Source of the DNA: CAZEPT01 sp964514225
Lineage (GTDB): Bacteria; Patescibacteriota; Minisyncoccia; Phycocordibacterales; UBA9973
Assembly: GCA_964514225.1 (NCBI GenBank)
Contig: CAZEPT010000004.1
Span: 1-23,613 of the forward strand
Length of the DNA stretch: 23,613 nucleotides
Direction of reading: 5' to 3'
The translations under genes were made by a program, and so were the position numbers. This document shows positions 6,635-13,732 of the stretch, piece by piece; position 1 is the first letter of the stretch, and every line of letters begins with the position of its first letter. Below the pieces are notes generated by a model that was given only the letters and a program-made list of their open reading frames with translations, ran no database searches and had not been told where the DNA came from.

Positions 6635-9157
6635 CTACGCTATTCCCTCTCCTCCATTCTGCGTTGTTTCAAACGGTGATGGGGTGCTTGGCTTCTCTGG
6701 TCCAAAGAATCCTTCGAGTAAGATGTCGAGGAAGCTTTTTCCTGAAGATGGTGCGCGGTTCATTTTTGACCCAACCATTGCTCCTCCTAAAATTGCAGCC
6801 CCACCAAGTCCAATTGAAGATTGTTGGATGCTACTAAGTGGATTTCTTGGTCCTGGATTCATCATGCTTGGGTTGTATATTTGTGGAGCAACTGGTGATG
6901 ATTGTATTGGTTGTACAGGGACTGTTGGATACTGAGGAGTATGAGTTGGTGGGGGAAGATTAATCGGCTTATTGAGATTTGTCGGCGGAGGAAGATTGAT
7001 TGGTTTGTTAAGGTTTGTTGGTGGTGGAAGCTCGATGGGACCTGGTTTTTCTATAGGAGCATTTACATTAATTTCTGGCTTCGTACTGAACGATTGATTG
7101 ATTGATTTTCTGATGTTTTCAACATGATGTGCATCACCTCCTTTATGCGTCTGTTCATAGACTGCGCCACTCGCGTTTTTATCCGCACCTGTTTCGAATA
7201 TTCCCTGTGAGTTCTCAGTATCTGTCCAGTTCCCCTGTGCATCGAGTGCTCGTTCATGGATGACGACTTCCCCATTTGGTTCAATATCAATATCGTATGA
7301 TGCCGTACCACTGACCCATCGTTCTGCCCCATCCGCCCCTATGTATCCTTCTCCGAGTGCCATTTGATGAGCCACGACACCAGAGAACTTATGAAGCTCT
7401 TCTGCAGTTCCAATAGCTCCTTTGTAGTGGTAAAGGTCTTTGAGTTTTTCAGCGAGCGCTTGGTCGTGTTCGATTTGTGCTCGGAATGCATGCTCGATTC
7501 CCTTTCCACTGCCAGCTTTGACGATTGAATATTCATCCGGAGCAGTTGTTACTGGTGTTTTTGGGGTAGGTGTCGTTGTCTCAGTTGGTGCTGTTTCTGT
7601 AGGAGCTGGCGGAGGTGTTTGAGTTTCAGTCGGTGTCGGAGATTCTTGAATAGGCGCTGGTTGTGGTGGCGTACCTGGAGTTTGATTTACTGGGGTTGTC
7701 TTCTCAGGCCCGTTTACAGGAGTTGTTTGGTCTCGATGTTCTGGTGTTTTCGTTGGTATATCATGAGCATGATCACCAGCAAGAGCAGATTCTACCGATC
7801 CTGCGAATGCACCTACTCCACCAGCAAGACCGATGACAAGACCTTGTTTTAGTCGAGCGTAACGAGTCATAGTAAGATCGATACTCTCTCTCTCTTTGTC
7901 GTATTCACTCGCAGAAATATATCCTCTTTGGTATTTAGTGTTGAGTCCTTGAACTCGCTTACTCAACATTTGATCCATTTTTTCTTCATCGAGTGTTAAT
8001 TCTCCGATAGTTTTACCAAGGGCACCTCCTAACATACCGCCGGCAAATCGAGCTACCCTGTTTGCTAAAAAGAATGTTGATATTCCGCCTGTCGCCAGAC
8101 CAATTCCCCCAGTTGTGACTGCGAATCGGAACCATTTATTTCCAAGAGTTTTTTTAATGTGGGGGTGCTTATCAAGCCATTCTCCAGTTTTCGCCATTGT
8201 TAGCTCAGCTTGTATTTCCCGTTTGCTCTTATTTGCCTCCCAAGTATTTTTTTTCTCTATTCGGAGTCGCAAGTTTTCATCTTTAACAAAATCAAAGTCT
8301 CTGTTTGAGAAAGCATTGTTCTTGTCCCCAATCATTCTCTTGTATCTCTCTTCAAGTGCTTGAATTTCGTTGTCTGTTTTTCCTTCTCGTTTGTATTTTT
8401 CTATACGATCTTCAATTCTTTTTTCAGCAAATATATCAAGTGTCTGACCCCCCTTCCGATCTTTTTCGTATTCGTAATTGTCTTTTTTAAACCCATCAGT
8501 AAAAGCATCTTTCCTGTTTATTCCTAAAAAATTTCCAATTTTATATCCAAATTTTTTGAGACCGTTTACATTTTTTACAGATTGACCATATGCATCAATA
8601 TACTCTTTTCTTGTATCTTCAATTTTCTGATTTTGTTCAGTTCTGGCTTCGTCTAAAAATCCTTGAGCTTTCCTCTCCTTTTCTCTCTTTCTGTCAGCAA
8701 TAATACCTTTCTGAAGTTCTCTGAGCTTTCTTTCTTTTTCTTCATCACTTGTAGGTGCTGTGCTCCCTGGTGCAGGTGTTGACGGAGGTGTCGAACCAGG
8801 AGAAGTAGTCGTAGGTGTAATACCTAACATCTTCTCTTTTTCTAATTTTTTTTCAGTAGCTATTTTCTCATCATCCTTATCCTCTTGTTCTGATTGGACT
8901 AGATCGTCCTCGATTTTTTTTGCATCTTCTGGGGTCATGTTTTTTGCTTTTTCTTCAGGAGTTGGTGTGTTTAATTTTGCTTCGATTTCTTTTTTTGCTG
9001 CGTCGAGAACATTTCGGTCTTTAGTCCACAGAACTTGCCCGTGTTCGTCTTGCCAGAGGTAGTTGTCTTTGTTTTCATCAACAAGTGTGAATCCTTTACC
9101 TTGCTGTTCTACCACAAGACATTCCTTTTTCTTTTCTATTCCTGGGGGATTTTCCAT
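6635..9157 (-). CDS. Unknown 840-residue membrane protein with proline-rich stalk
   Basis: I do not recognise the family. Residues 1-330 are highly charged and probably coiled-coil-rich, broken by a Thr/Pro/Ser linker (113-137). Hydrophobic Gly/Ala-rich segments follow at about 343-381 and 437-458. Then comes an unordered Pro/Thr linker (468-540) and a folded-looking block (541-690) opening with YSIVKAGSGKGIEHAF, which recalls the first strand and helix of a LysM repeat. Next are three near-identical proline-rich repeats (707-738), a Gly/Ala segment (782-797) and the tail FLDILLEGFF. There is no N-terminal signal peptide, so topology would depend on the internal hydrophobic segments. The start is 1 nt from the upstream stop, so it is the last gene of a tight operon. 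A structural envelope role is inference. Confidence 0.85.
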   Translation of the reverse strand: MENPPGIEKKKECLVVEQQGKGFTLVDENKDNYLWQDEHGQVLWTKDRNVLDAAKKEIEAKLNTPTPEEKAKNMTPEDAKKIEDDLVQSEQEDKDDEKIATEKKLEKEKMLGITPTTTSPGSTPPSTPAPGSTAPTSDEEKERKLRELQKGIIADRKREKERKAQGFLDEARTEQNQKIEDTRKEYIDAYGQSVKNVNGLKKFGYKIGNFLGINRKDAFTDGFKKDNYEYEKDRKGGQTLDIFAEKRIEDRIEKYKREGKTDNEIQALEERYKRMIGDKNNAFSNRDFDFVKDENLRLRIEKKNTWEANKSKREIQAELTMAKTGEWLDKHPHIKKTLGNKWFRFAVTTGGIGLATGGISTFFLANRVARFAGGMLGGALGKTIGELTLDEEKMDQMLSKRVQGLNTKYQRGYISASEYDKERESIDLTMTRYARLKQGLVIGLAGGVGAFAGSVESALAGDHAHDIPTKTPEHRDQTTPVNGPEKTTPVNQTPGTPPQPAPIQESPTPTETQTPPPAPTETAPTETTTPTPKTPVTTAPDEYSIVKAGSGKGIEHAFRAQIEHDQALAEKLKDLYHYKGAIGTAEELHKFSGVVAHQMALGEGYIGADGAERWVSGTASYDIDIEPNGEVVIHERALDAQGNWTDTENSQGIFETGADKNASGAVYEQTHKGGDAHHVENIRKSINQSFSTKPEINVNAPIEKPGPIELPPPTNLNKPINLPPPTNLNKPINLPPPTHTPQYPTVPVQPIQSSPVAPQIYNPSMMNPGPRNPLSSIQQSSIGLGGAAILGGAMVGSKMNRAPSSGKSFLDILLEGFFGPEKPSTPSPFETTQNGGEGIA
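6944..7039 (-). repeat. 36-nt tandem repeat coding for proline-rich dodecapeptides
   Basis: Residues 707-738 of the 840-residue protein repeat a 12-residue unit of the form N-L-P-P-P-T-N-L-N-K-P-I, two full copies plus a partial one. At DNA level this is a 36-nt period, visible as TTTGT(C/T)GG(C/T)GG(A/T)GG on the plus strand. Such units usually form extended rods or spacer stalks, and copy number may vary between strains. Confidence 0.75.
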
Positions 9158-9158
9158 A

Positions 9159-9464
9159 TTATGCGTTCTCTTTTAACATACTCATAACTTGTGTGCCGAC
9201 TTTTTTGACGAGTGCTGGAAAGCCTTGGACATGGGTCTCAAGAAACGAAACAATTTCGTGCATGGGTGCATTGTCATCAAAAAGTTTCTCGAGAGTCTTC
9301 TGTTCGTCGGCGTGGAGCTGTGTGCTTGAAACTGCCACCACTCCTTGGAAGATGAGGAGTCCTACTTCACTCTCGACGTCTTCTTTGATCTCTATCGGAA
9401 GTTCTTCTCCTTCCCAGAGACTGTAGATGCTTTTGAGAAATTCAATTGTTTGTTCTTGTTGCAT
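9159..9464 (-). CDS. Unknown 101-residue acidic protein of the 926/101/840 operon
   Basis: A small acidic and apparently all-helical protein without signal peptide, membrane segment or cysteine. The C-terminal half (KLFDDNAPMHEIVSFLETHV, then a segment ending ALVKKVG) looks like a short helical-bundle motif I have seen in small hypothetical proteins of candidate-phyla bacteria, possibly a DUF5663-like unit. That is recalled, not verified. It lies between the two giant genes, 26 nt after the 926-residue gene and 1 nt before the 840-residue gene, so translation with the latter is probably coupled. An adaptor or chaperone for a large partner is a reasonable guess. Confidence 0.8.
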   Translation of the reverse strand: MQQEQTIEFLKSIYSLWEGEELPIEIKEDVESEVGLLIFQGVVAVSSTQLHADEQKTLEKLFDDNAPMHEIVSFLETHVQGFPALVKKVGTQVMSMLKENA

Positions 9465-9490
9465 ATAAATTATTTTTTACCAACCGCTCT

Positions 9491-12271
9491 TTATAAGGAT
9501 GCGTTCGGTGTTAGTGCTTCTTCTACTGCTTTTATTAATGCTTTATTATCTGTATTTCCTTCATTTAATAAACTCCATGAAGTATCCCCTTTTTTTGCAC
9601 TGTGGTACGCTTTCGATAACTGTATTTCCGAAGAAAAGTTCGGGATGTAGCGTACTCCCTGGCTAATTAAAATATCAAATGCAACCCCGTGATTTTCTTT
9701 AATCCTAAGTTCTTCTAATGCTTGAGTGGTACTTTCTATATCCTTTAAAGCGTCCTGTGGTGTGTTATTTTTATTGATTTCTTTAAATTCAACGTACTCA
9801 CCTAGAGTTGGTTTTTCTTCAGTATTATCTAGCTTATTTTGAGTTGATTCTGTGAGAGTAATGTTTTCTTTGAGTATGTTAATTGCTTCGCTTATCTCAG
9901 CTGCTCTTGTGTACCCTATGTACCATTTTCGTTGCAAGTTTGATTTTAAAATTTTACCATCATCTGTAAAGAAAGATTCATCTTTAAGAATGTCATCAAT
10001 TTTTACCTTAAATTCATTTTCAAATGTTTCTAATAATTTTTTTTGTGATTCACTTAATTCTCTGGTTGTAACTTGAGAGTTTTTTTCGGCATCCCTTGAG
10101 ATGTATTTTTCTCTGAGCGTTTTCAGCTCTTGGTTATAATGTTCCTCCAAGTCATCTATGAATCTTTCTGTTTCGGGAAGAGTCGTTTCATCATCAAATT
10201 CATCCGCTAAGTGATAGAGAGCCTCTTCTACCCCCTCCCAGTCTTCAAAAGTGTAGCCTGCGTTCTTCCAGTCTTCAATAGTGTTGAACTCATCGTTGAC
10301 CTTCCTTGTGTTGCGATAGTTCACACTGAGTGTTGTAAAGTACTCTATTAATTTTCTCGTACGCTCATCATCTAGTCCATTCACCTTTTCTGTGAATTCT
10401 TGGGAAATTTTTTGATGATTTTCTAATGAAAGCTCAATTGGTTGTGATATTTTTTCAGGCTCTCCTTTGATGTCGTTTTTTGTATCAGCCCGAGGTACAG
10501 GCATTAATTTTTCAAAGTCATCTCCTTTTTCTTTAGGATTGAGTTCGTAGTATGCCTGCAATATTTTTTTCATTTCAATAATCTTTAGAGAACGTTCCGC
10601 TCTCCGTTTTTCTATTTCAGTAATTTCGTTATCAATTGTTTCAAGCTTGCGATCTTTAATGCGTTTTCTGAACTCGTCTGCTTTTTCAACTAAGACGTCT
10701 GTATACCGTGTGTTGTCTGTTATTGCGTATTTAAACTTTTCTTCAGGTGTGAGTACCTCAGTTATCTCTTTGCCCCAGCCAAGTTCCGTTTCTAATTTTT
10801 TATCCAGAATTTCTGGGTGGGTAATTACTGGACCAGTCTCTTTAGCTTCCGCTGGTTTTCGTTTTTGTTCATCAATCACCCTCTTTTTCATTTCTTCTGT
10901 AAAGTACTTTAAATCAGCGTCAGTCCATCCAAGAGCTTTTAGTTGTTCATCAAGAGACTCAGTCGTTTTTTCAACGCGAGTGAATGCACCAGACTTCAGA
11001 TATTCTTGGACGTTTGTTTTAAGTTCGAGGTGTTCATTTTTCCCATCAGTTAAAACAACAAGTGTGCCTTTTATTTCTTTGATAGTGAACTCTGTTCTGT
11101 GTTCATCGTAAAAACTCTCTCCGACAGAAAGCGTTACTTCCCTTTCAACTTTGATCAGTGTACCCTCTGTAATCAGTTGAGAAAGAGATTCAACTGATTC
11201 TACTTTTTGTGTTTTTCCTTCAAGATACACAAATGTGTCAGTTACTTTTGAAATTTTATACATTTCCCCTCCTCTTGTTTTGAAAGTTTGCCCCACACTG
11301 AAATTCACCGCTTCTTCTTGATGTGTTTTTGTTTCTTGTGCTCCTTTGATCAGTTTTTTGATTTCTTCGATTCGCTTTTTTTGATCTACTGGAACCATGA
11401 TTGAATCTCGACTGTTTTTATTTTTTTTATCAGTGAATATGAAACTAACAAATTCACTGTTTTCTTGTATTGAAATGTCAGTGTCTTTCCAATTTGGGAT
11501 ACCAGCTAAAGGGTCTTCAGAAATGGTAGGTGCTTCCACCTCTTGTGTTGTCGAGAGAGCGCTTTCTGTAGTCTGAACTTGAGGAGCTTCTTTGTGCTTT
11601 ACTTGCATGACTGGATCATTCCATCCGTCATACGCGAGCTTTCTTTCTGCTCGAGCAGTAATCGGTGTCTCACCCACTTCTTTTGTTTTAGAGGAAACAG
11701 GAGTTTTTTGCACCGTGGTGTCTTCAATACTCACTTGCGCAACCGAAGTATCGTGTACCTGATTTTTATTTTCTTCCGGGGCACTTTCTTTTGGGGTCAT
11801 AGATGCTTCCTCATTTAAATATTTTTTAAAAGCTTCGTTTGGAATATAGACGTCCGATTCGTTCTGAGCTATGGTAACAGGAGTATTTGTTTTTTTGATT
11901 TGACCTTTCTTTCCTGAAGATATTTTTTTAGGAGTAGCTTTTCTGCTCTGTAAGACGACAGGCTTATCATCTTCCGGGTGTTCCATGCTAAAAATTTCGT
12001 CGATCTTGGCTCCATTTTTTTCGACAAATGCTTCGATTGTGAACAAAAGAGCTTCGCGTGTTTCTTGAGGCACTCTGTATCCTCGGAAATAATTAAAGAG
12101 AGCAGCTTGTGCCTGAGTGGCCTGTTTGTAGACAATAAATTCGGCTATTTTTGAGAAGGCATGCTTAGAGAAATCTCCCACTGAAGCTCCTAAATCTTTC
12201 TCGAACTGCTTCTGGAGCTCAAGTTGGAGTGAAGTGAGTGAGGTTTCTTTGTGTGGGATTTGTTCGAGCAT
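9491..12271 (-). CDS. Unknown 926-residue charged protein with duplicated beta-type module
   Basis: I do not recognise the family. A helical head (1-98, rich in Phe/Ala) is followed by a basic, then low-complexity Thr/Glu linker (105-255). Next come a small domain (256-310) and two tandem 54-57-residue modules (324-377 and 381-434) that share SVGxxF at their start and G-x-x-x-VE near the end. A long Glu/Lys-rich helical region, probably coiled coil (440-860), contains WKNAGYTFEDWEGVEEALYH at about 668-687, and an end domain closes the protein. There is no signal peptide or membrane helix, so it is probably cytoplasmic unless exported by another route. It is the first gene of the operon, behind a strong promoter shared back-to-back with the M23 peptidase gene. 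Confidence 0.85.
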   Translation of the reverse strand: MLEQIPHKETSLTSLQLELQKQFEKDLGASVGDFSKHAFSKIAEFIVYKQATQAQAALFNYFRGYRVPQETREALLFTIEAFVEKNGAKIDEIFSMEHPEDDKPVVLQSRKATPKKISSGKKGQIKKTNTPVTIAQNESDVYIPNEAFKKYLNEEASMTPKESAPEENKNQVHDTSVAQVSIEDTTVQKTPVSSKTKEVGETPITARAERKLAYDGWNDPVMQVKHKEAPQVQTTESALSTTQEVEAPTISEDPLAGIPNWKDTDISIQENSEFVSFIFTDKKNKNSRDSIMVPVDQKKRIEEIKKLIKGAQETKTHQEEAVNFSVGQTFKTRGGEMYKISKVTDTFVYLEGKTQKVESVESLSQLITEGTLIKVEREVTLSVGESFYDEHRTEFTIKEIKGTLVVLTDGKNEHLELKTNVQEYLKSGAFTRVEKTTESLDEQLKALGWTDADLKYFTEEMKKRVIDEQKRKPAEAKETGPVITHPEILDKKLETELGWGKEITEVLTPEEKFKYAITDNTRYTDVLVEKADEFRKRIKDRKLETIDNEITEIEKRRAERSLKIIEMKKILQAYYELNPKEKGDDFEKLMPVPRADTKNDIKGEPEKISQPIELSLENHQKISQEFTEKVNGLDDERTRKLIEYFTTLSVNYRNTRKVNDEFNTIEDWKNAGYTFEDWEGVEEALYHLADEFDDETTLPETERFIDDLEEHYNQELKTLREKYISRDAEKNSQVTTRELSESQKKLLETFENEFKVKIDDILKDESFFTDDGKILKSNLQRKWYIGYTRAAEISEAINILKENITLTESTQNKLDNTEEKPTLGEYVEFKEINKNNTPQDALKDIESTTQALEELRIKENHGVAFDILISQGVRYIPNFSSEIQLSKAYHSAKKGDTSWSLLNEGNTDNKALIKAVEEALTPNASL
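10970..11302 (-). repeat. Internal duplication in the 926-residue protein
   Basis: Residues 324-377 (FSVGQTFKTRGGEMYKISKV, then VYLEGK and GTLIKVERE) and 381-434 (LSVGESFYDEHRTEFTIKEI, then VVLTDGK and GAFTRVEK) align over their full length with a 57-residue period. Their strand-turn pattern suggests a small SH3/Tudor/KOW-like barrel. DNA identity is low, so the duplication is old. Confidence 0.75.
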
Positions 12272-12312
12272 CGTGTTTATTTATTATATAATATTATTTA
12301 ATAAGCAGTCAA
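12272..12312 (-). promoter_or_regulatory. Strong promoter of the 926/101/840 operon
   Basis: On the minus strand, TTGACT (12307-12312), an 18-nt spacer and TATAAT (12283-12288) precede the ATG by 11 nt, leaving an untranslated leader of only about 4 nt. This is among the closest matches to the sigma-70 consensus in the window. Confidence 0.75.
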
Positions 12313-12318
12313 TTTGTA

Positions 12319-12327
12319 TGGTATAAT
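12319..12327 (+). promoter_or_regulatory. Extended -10 promoter of the M23 peptidase gene
   Basis: TGG-TATAAT (12319-12327) is an extended -10 element with no good -35. It lies about 7 bp from the divergent promoter of the 926-residue gene, so the two may compete. It implies a 5' leader of about 240 nt before the TTG start at 12573. Confidence 0.5.
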
Positions 12328-12333
12328 TTTTAG

Positions 12334-12572
12334 CCCTGTTGACTATTGGAGCCCCCTTTTATACCATTAAGGGAGCGGTATACATATATAGAGTATACTC
12401 TAGTAAATACAATAAATACAGTATTTCCTATACACAATAACGACGATAGTAATGCCTGGAAGACCTTTATTTCCGTTTCTAGGCCCCAAAAACGCTTATT
12501 TTACCTCATAAACAACAAAATACACGATACCATAGCCGTATTACTCGTGTATTACAGAGCAGTCACCCCCTC
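12334..12572 (+). promoter_or_regulatory. Structured 5' leader of the LysM/M23 gene
   Basis: This roughly 240-nt region holds several inverted repeats: GCCCCCTT/AAGGGAGC (12351-12376, one mismatch), alternatively TATACC/GGTATA (12360-12382), which overlaps the first and so would be exclusive with it. There is also a perfect 14-bp palindrome TAGAGTATACTCTA (12389-12402) and AATACACGA/TCGTGTATT (12519-12553) with an inner TAC/GTA stem, 20 nt before the start codon. The alternative pairings suggest a regulatory leader. I could not match it to the ydaO (c-di-AMP) riboswitch or any other class. A TTG-initiated reading frame of 92 codons crosses it but looks accidental. Confidence 0.45.
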
Positions 12573-13637
12573 TTGCAAAAGAAAGTCTCCACAGGACTCA
12601 CTCTTGCAATCATTTTTACGTTGATATTGGTTCCAGTTGCTATTGCACAGGCATCCTTTTGGTCATTTCTCCTTCCTGGAGTTCAAGCACAAGTGACCCC
12701 TTCTTCTGGGGTAAATATTCAAAACATGTCTCTTCCTAATCCAGAGTATCAAGAAAATTTGGATACAGATCTTAAAAAAACAGCCACTATGGCTTATAGT
12801 TATAAAAATGAATTTTTTGGGGAAGGTCTTTTGGTTTCAGAAATAGGTCCCCTAGGTGCTGATTCAACAATTGATGATTCGTACCTACACGATACTATTA
12901 ATGTCTATACTGTTCACAAAGGGGATAGTCTTTCAAAAATTGCTAAACTTTTTGATGTTTCTGAAAATACAATTAGATGGGCAAATAATCTTAAAACAAC
13001 AGATGTACCAAAAGAAGGCGACACTTTGGTTATTCTTCCGGTTTCTGGCGTTTCATATGTAGTCAAAAAAGGAGATACCCTTGTAACGATTGCTAAGAAA
13101 TTTAAAGCAGATGCTGAAGAAATTGGACGATTTAATGGATATGAAGTAGACAGTGCACTTGCATACGGAGAAACAATCATTATCCCTGATGGTGAGATAG
13201 TAGAAGTAAAGCCAGAAACTAAGAAAAAAACAACAACCAGCGTAGTCGCCGGTGCAACCAAGCTTATTAAAGGATTTGGTGGAGGTAATGTGAGTGGGTA
13301 CTTTATGCGCCCTCTTAAAGGAGGCGTTAAGACTCAAGGGCTCCACGGAAAGAATGGTGTTGATATTGCTGCTCCTGTTGGTACCCCTATTTATGCATCT
13401 GCAAGTGGAACAGCAATCGTTGCGACGAGTGTTGGGTATAATGGAGGATATGGAAAATACGTTATTCTTTCGCACTCAAATGGTACTCAGACAATTTATG
13501 GCCACATGAACTCAGTTTTGATTTCTAGAGGTGAATCTGTTGTTCAGGGTCAACAAATTGGAACTGTAGCGAGTACAGGTAAATCCACTGTACCACAAAT
13601 TCACTTTGAAATCCGCGTAGAGGTAAATCCATTCTAA
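12573..13637 (+). CDS. Exported LysM-LysM-M23 family peptidase-like protein
   Basis: A 354-residue envelope protein with a signal peptide (1-27, cleavage near IAQA), two LysM peptidoglycan-binding repeats (110-156, starting VYTVHKGDSLSKIAKLF, and 161-205, starting SYVVKKGDTLVTIAKKF) and a C-terminal M23/LytM domain (about 241-354). The M23 motifs are unusual. The first reads HGKNGVD, with His258 six residues before Asp264 instead of the usual four. The final H-x-H is QIHFEIR, so Gln342 replaces the first His while His344 remains; YGHM (309-312) is present. Such changes are seen in NlpD/EnvC-like amidase activators, so it may be a weak peptidase or a regulator of cell-wall cleavage. The start is TTG, forced by the signal peptide and lack of alternatives, with no Shine-Dalgarno. 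It is divergent from the 926/101/840 operon. Confidence 0.92.
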   Translation: MQKKVSTGLTLAIIFTLILVPVAIAQASFWSFLLPGVQAQVTPSSGVNIQNMSLPNPEYQENLDTDLKKTATMAYSYKNEFFGEGLLVSEIGPLGADSTIDDSYLHDTINVYTVHKGDSLSKIAKLFDVSENTIRWANNLKTTDVPKEGDTLVILPVSGVSYVVKKGDTLVTIAKKFKADAEEIGRFNGYEVDSALAYGETIIIPDGEIVEVKPETKKKTTTSVVAGATKLIKGFGGGNVSGYFMRPLKGGVKTQGLHGKNGVDIAAPVGTPIYASASGTAIVATSVGYNGGYGKYVILSHSNGTQTIYGHMNSVLISRGESVVQGQQIGTVASTGKSTVPQIHFEIRVEVNPF

Positions 13638-13649
13638 AATTTTATTTTT

Positions 13650-13690
13650 ACAAAAACAGTGGGCCGCCTATGGCGCCCCACTGTTTTTGT
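13650..13690. terminator. Bidirectional palindromic terminator between converging genes
   Basis: A 19-bp stem (13650-13668 with 13672-13690, one C-C mismatch) has a TAT loop and A5/T5 flanks. It separates the converging peptidase and comM genes. Its core CGCCTATGGCGCCCC is identical to part of the palindrome at 15366-15404. Confidence 0.87.
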
Positions 13691-13732
13691 TATGTATTTC
13701 TGTCCCCTCTACTCTATCATCTAAAACCTGCT

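Noticed and set aside
10647..11111. Plus-strand frame of 154 codons inside the 926-residue gene
   Set aside because: Antisense shadow: Ser/Phe-rich translation caused by Glu/Lys codons on the other strand, with no promoter or start signal.
12334..12572. c-di-AMP (ydaO) riboswitch before the LysM/M23 gene
   Set aside because: Plausible from the gene type, but the conserved segments of that riboswitch are not visible.
12346..12624. TTG-initiated frame of 92 codons in the leader of the M23 gene
   Set aside because: It overlaps the true M23 start and signal peptide in another frame and crosses several hairpins; it has no Shine-Dalgarno or recognisable motif. A leader peptide cannot be fully excluded.
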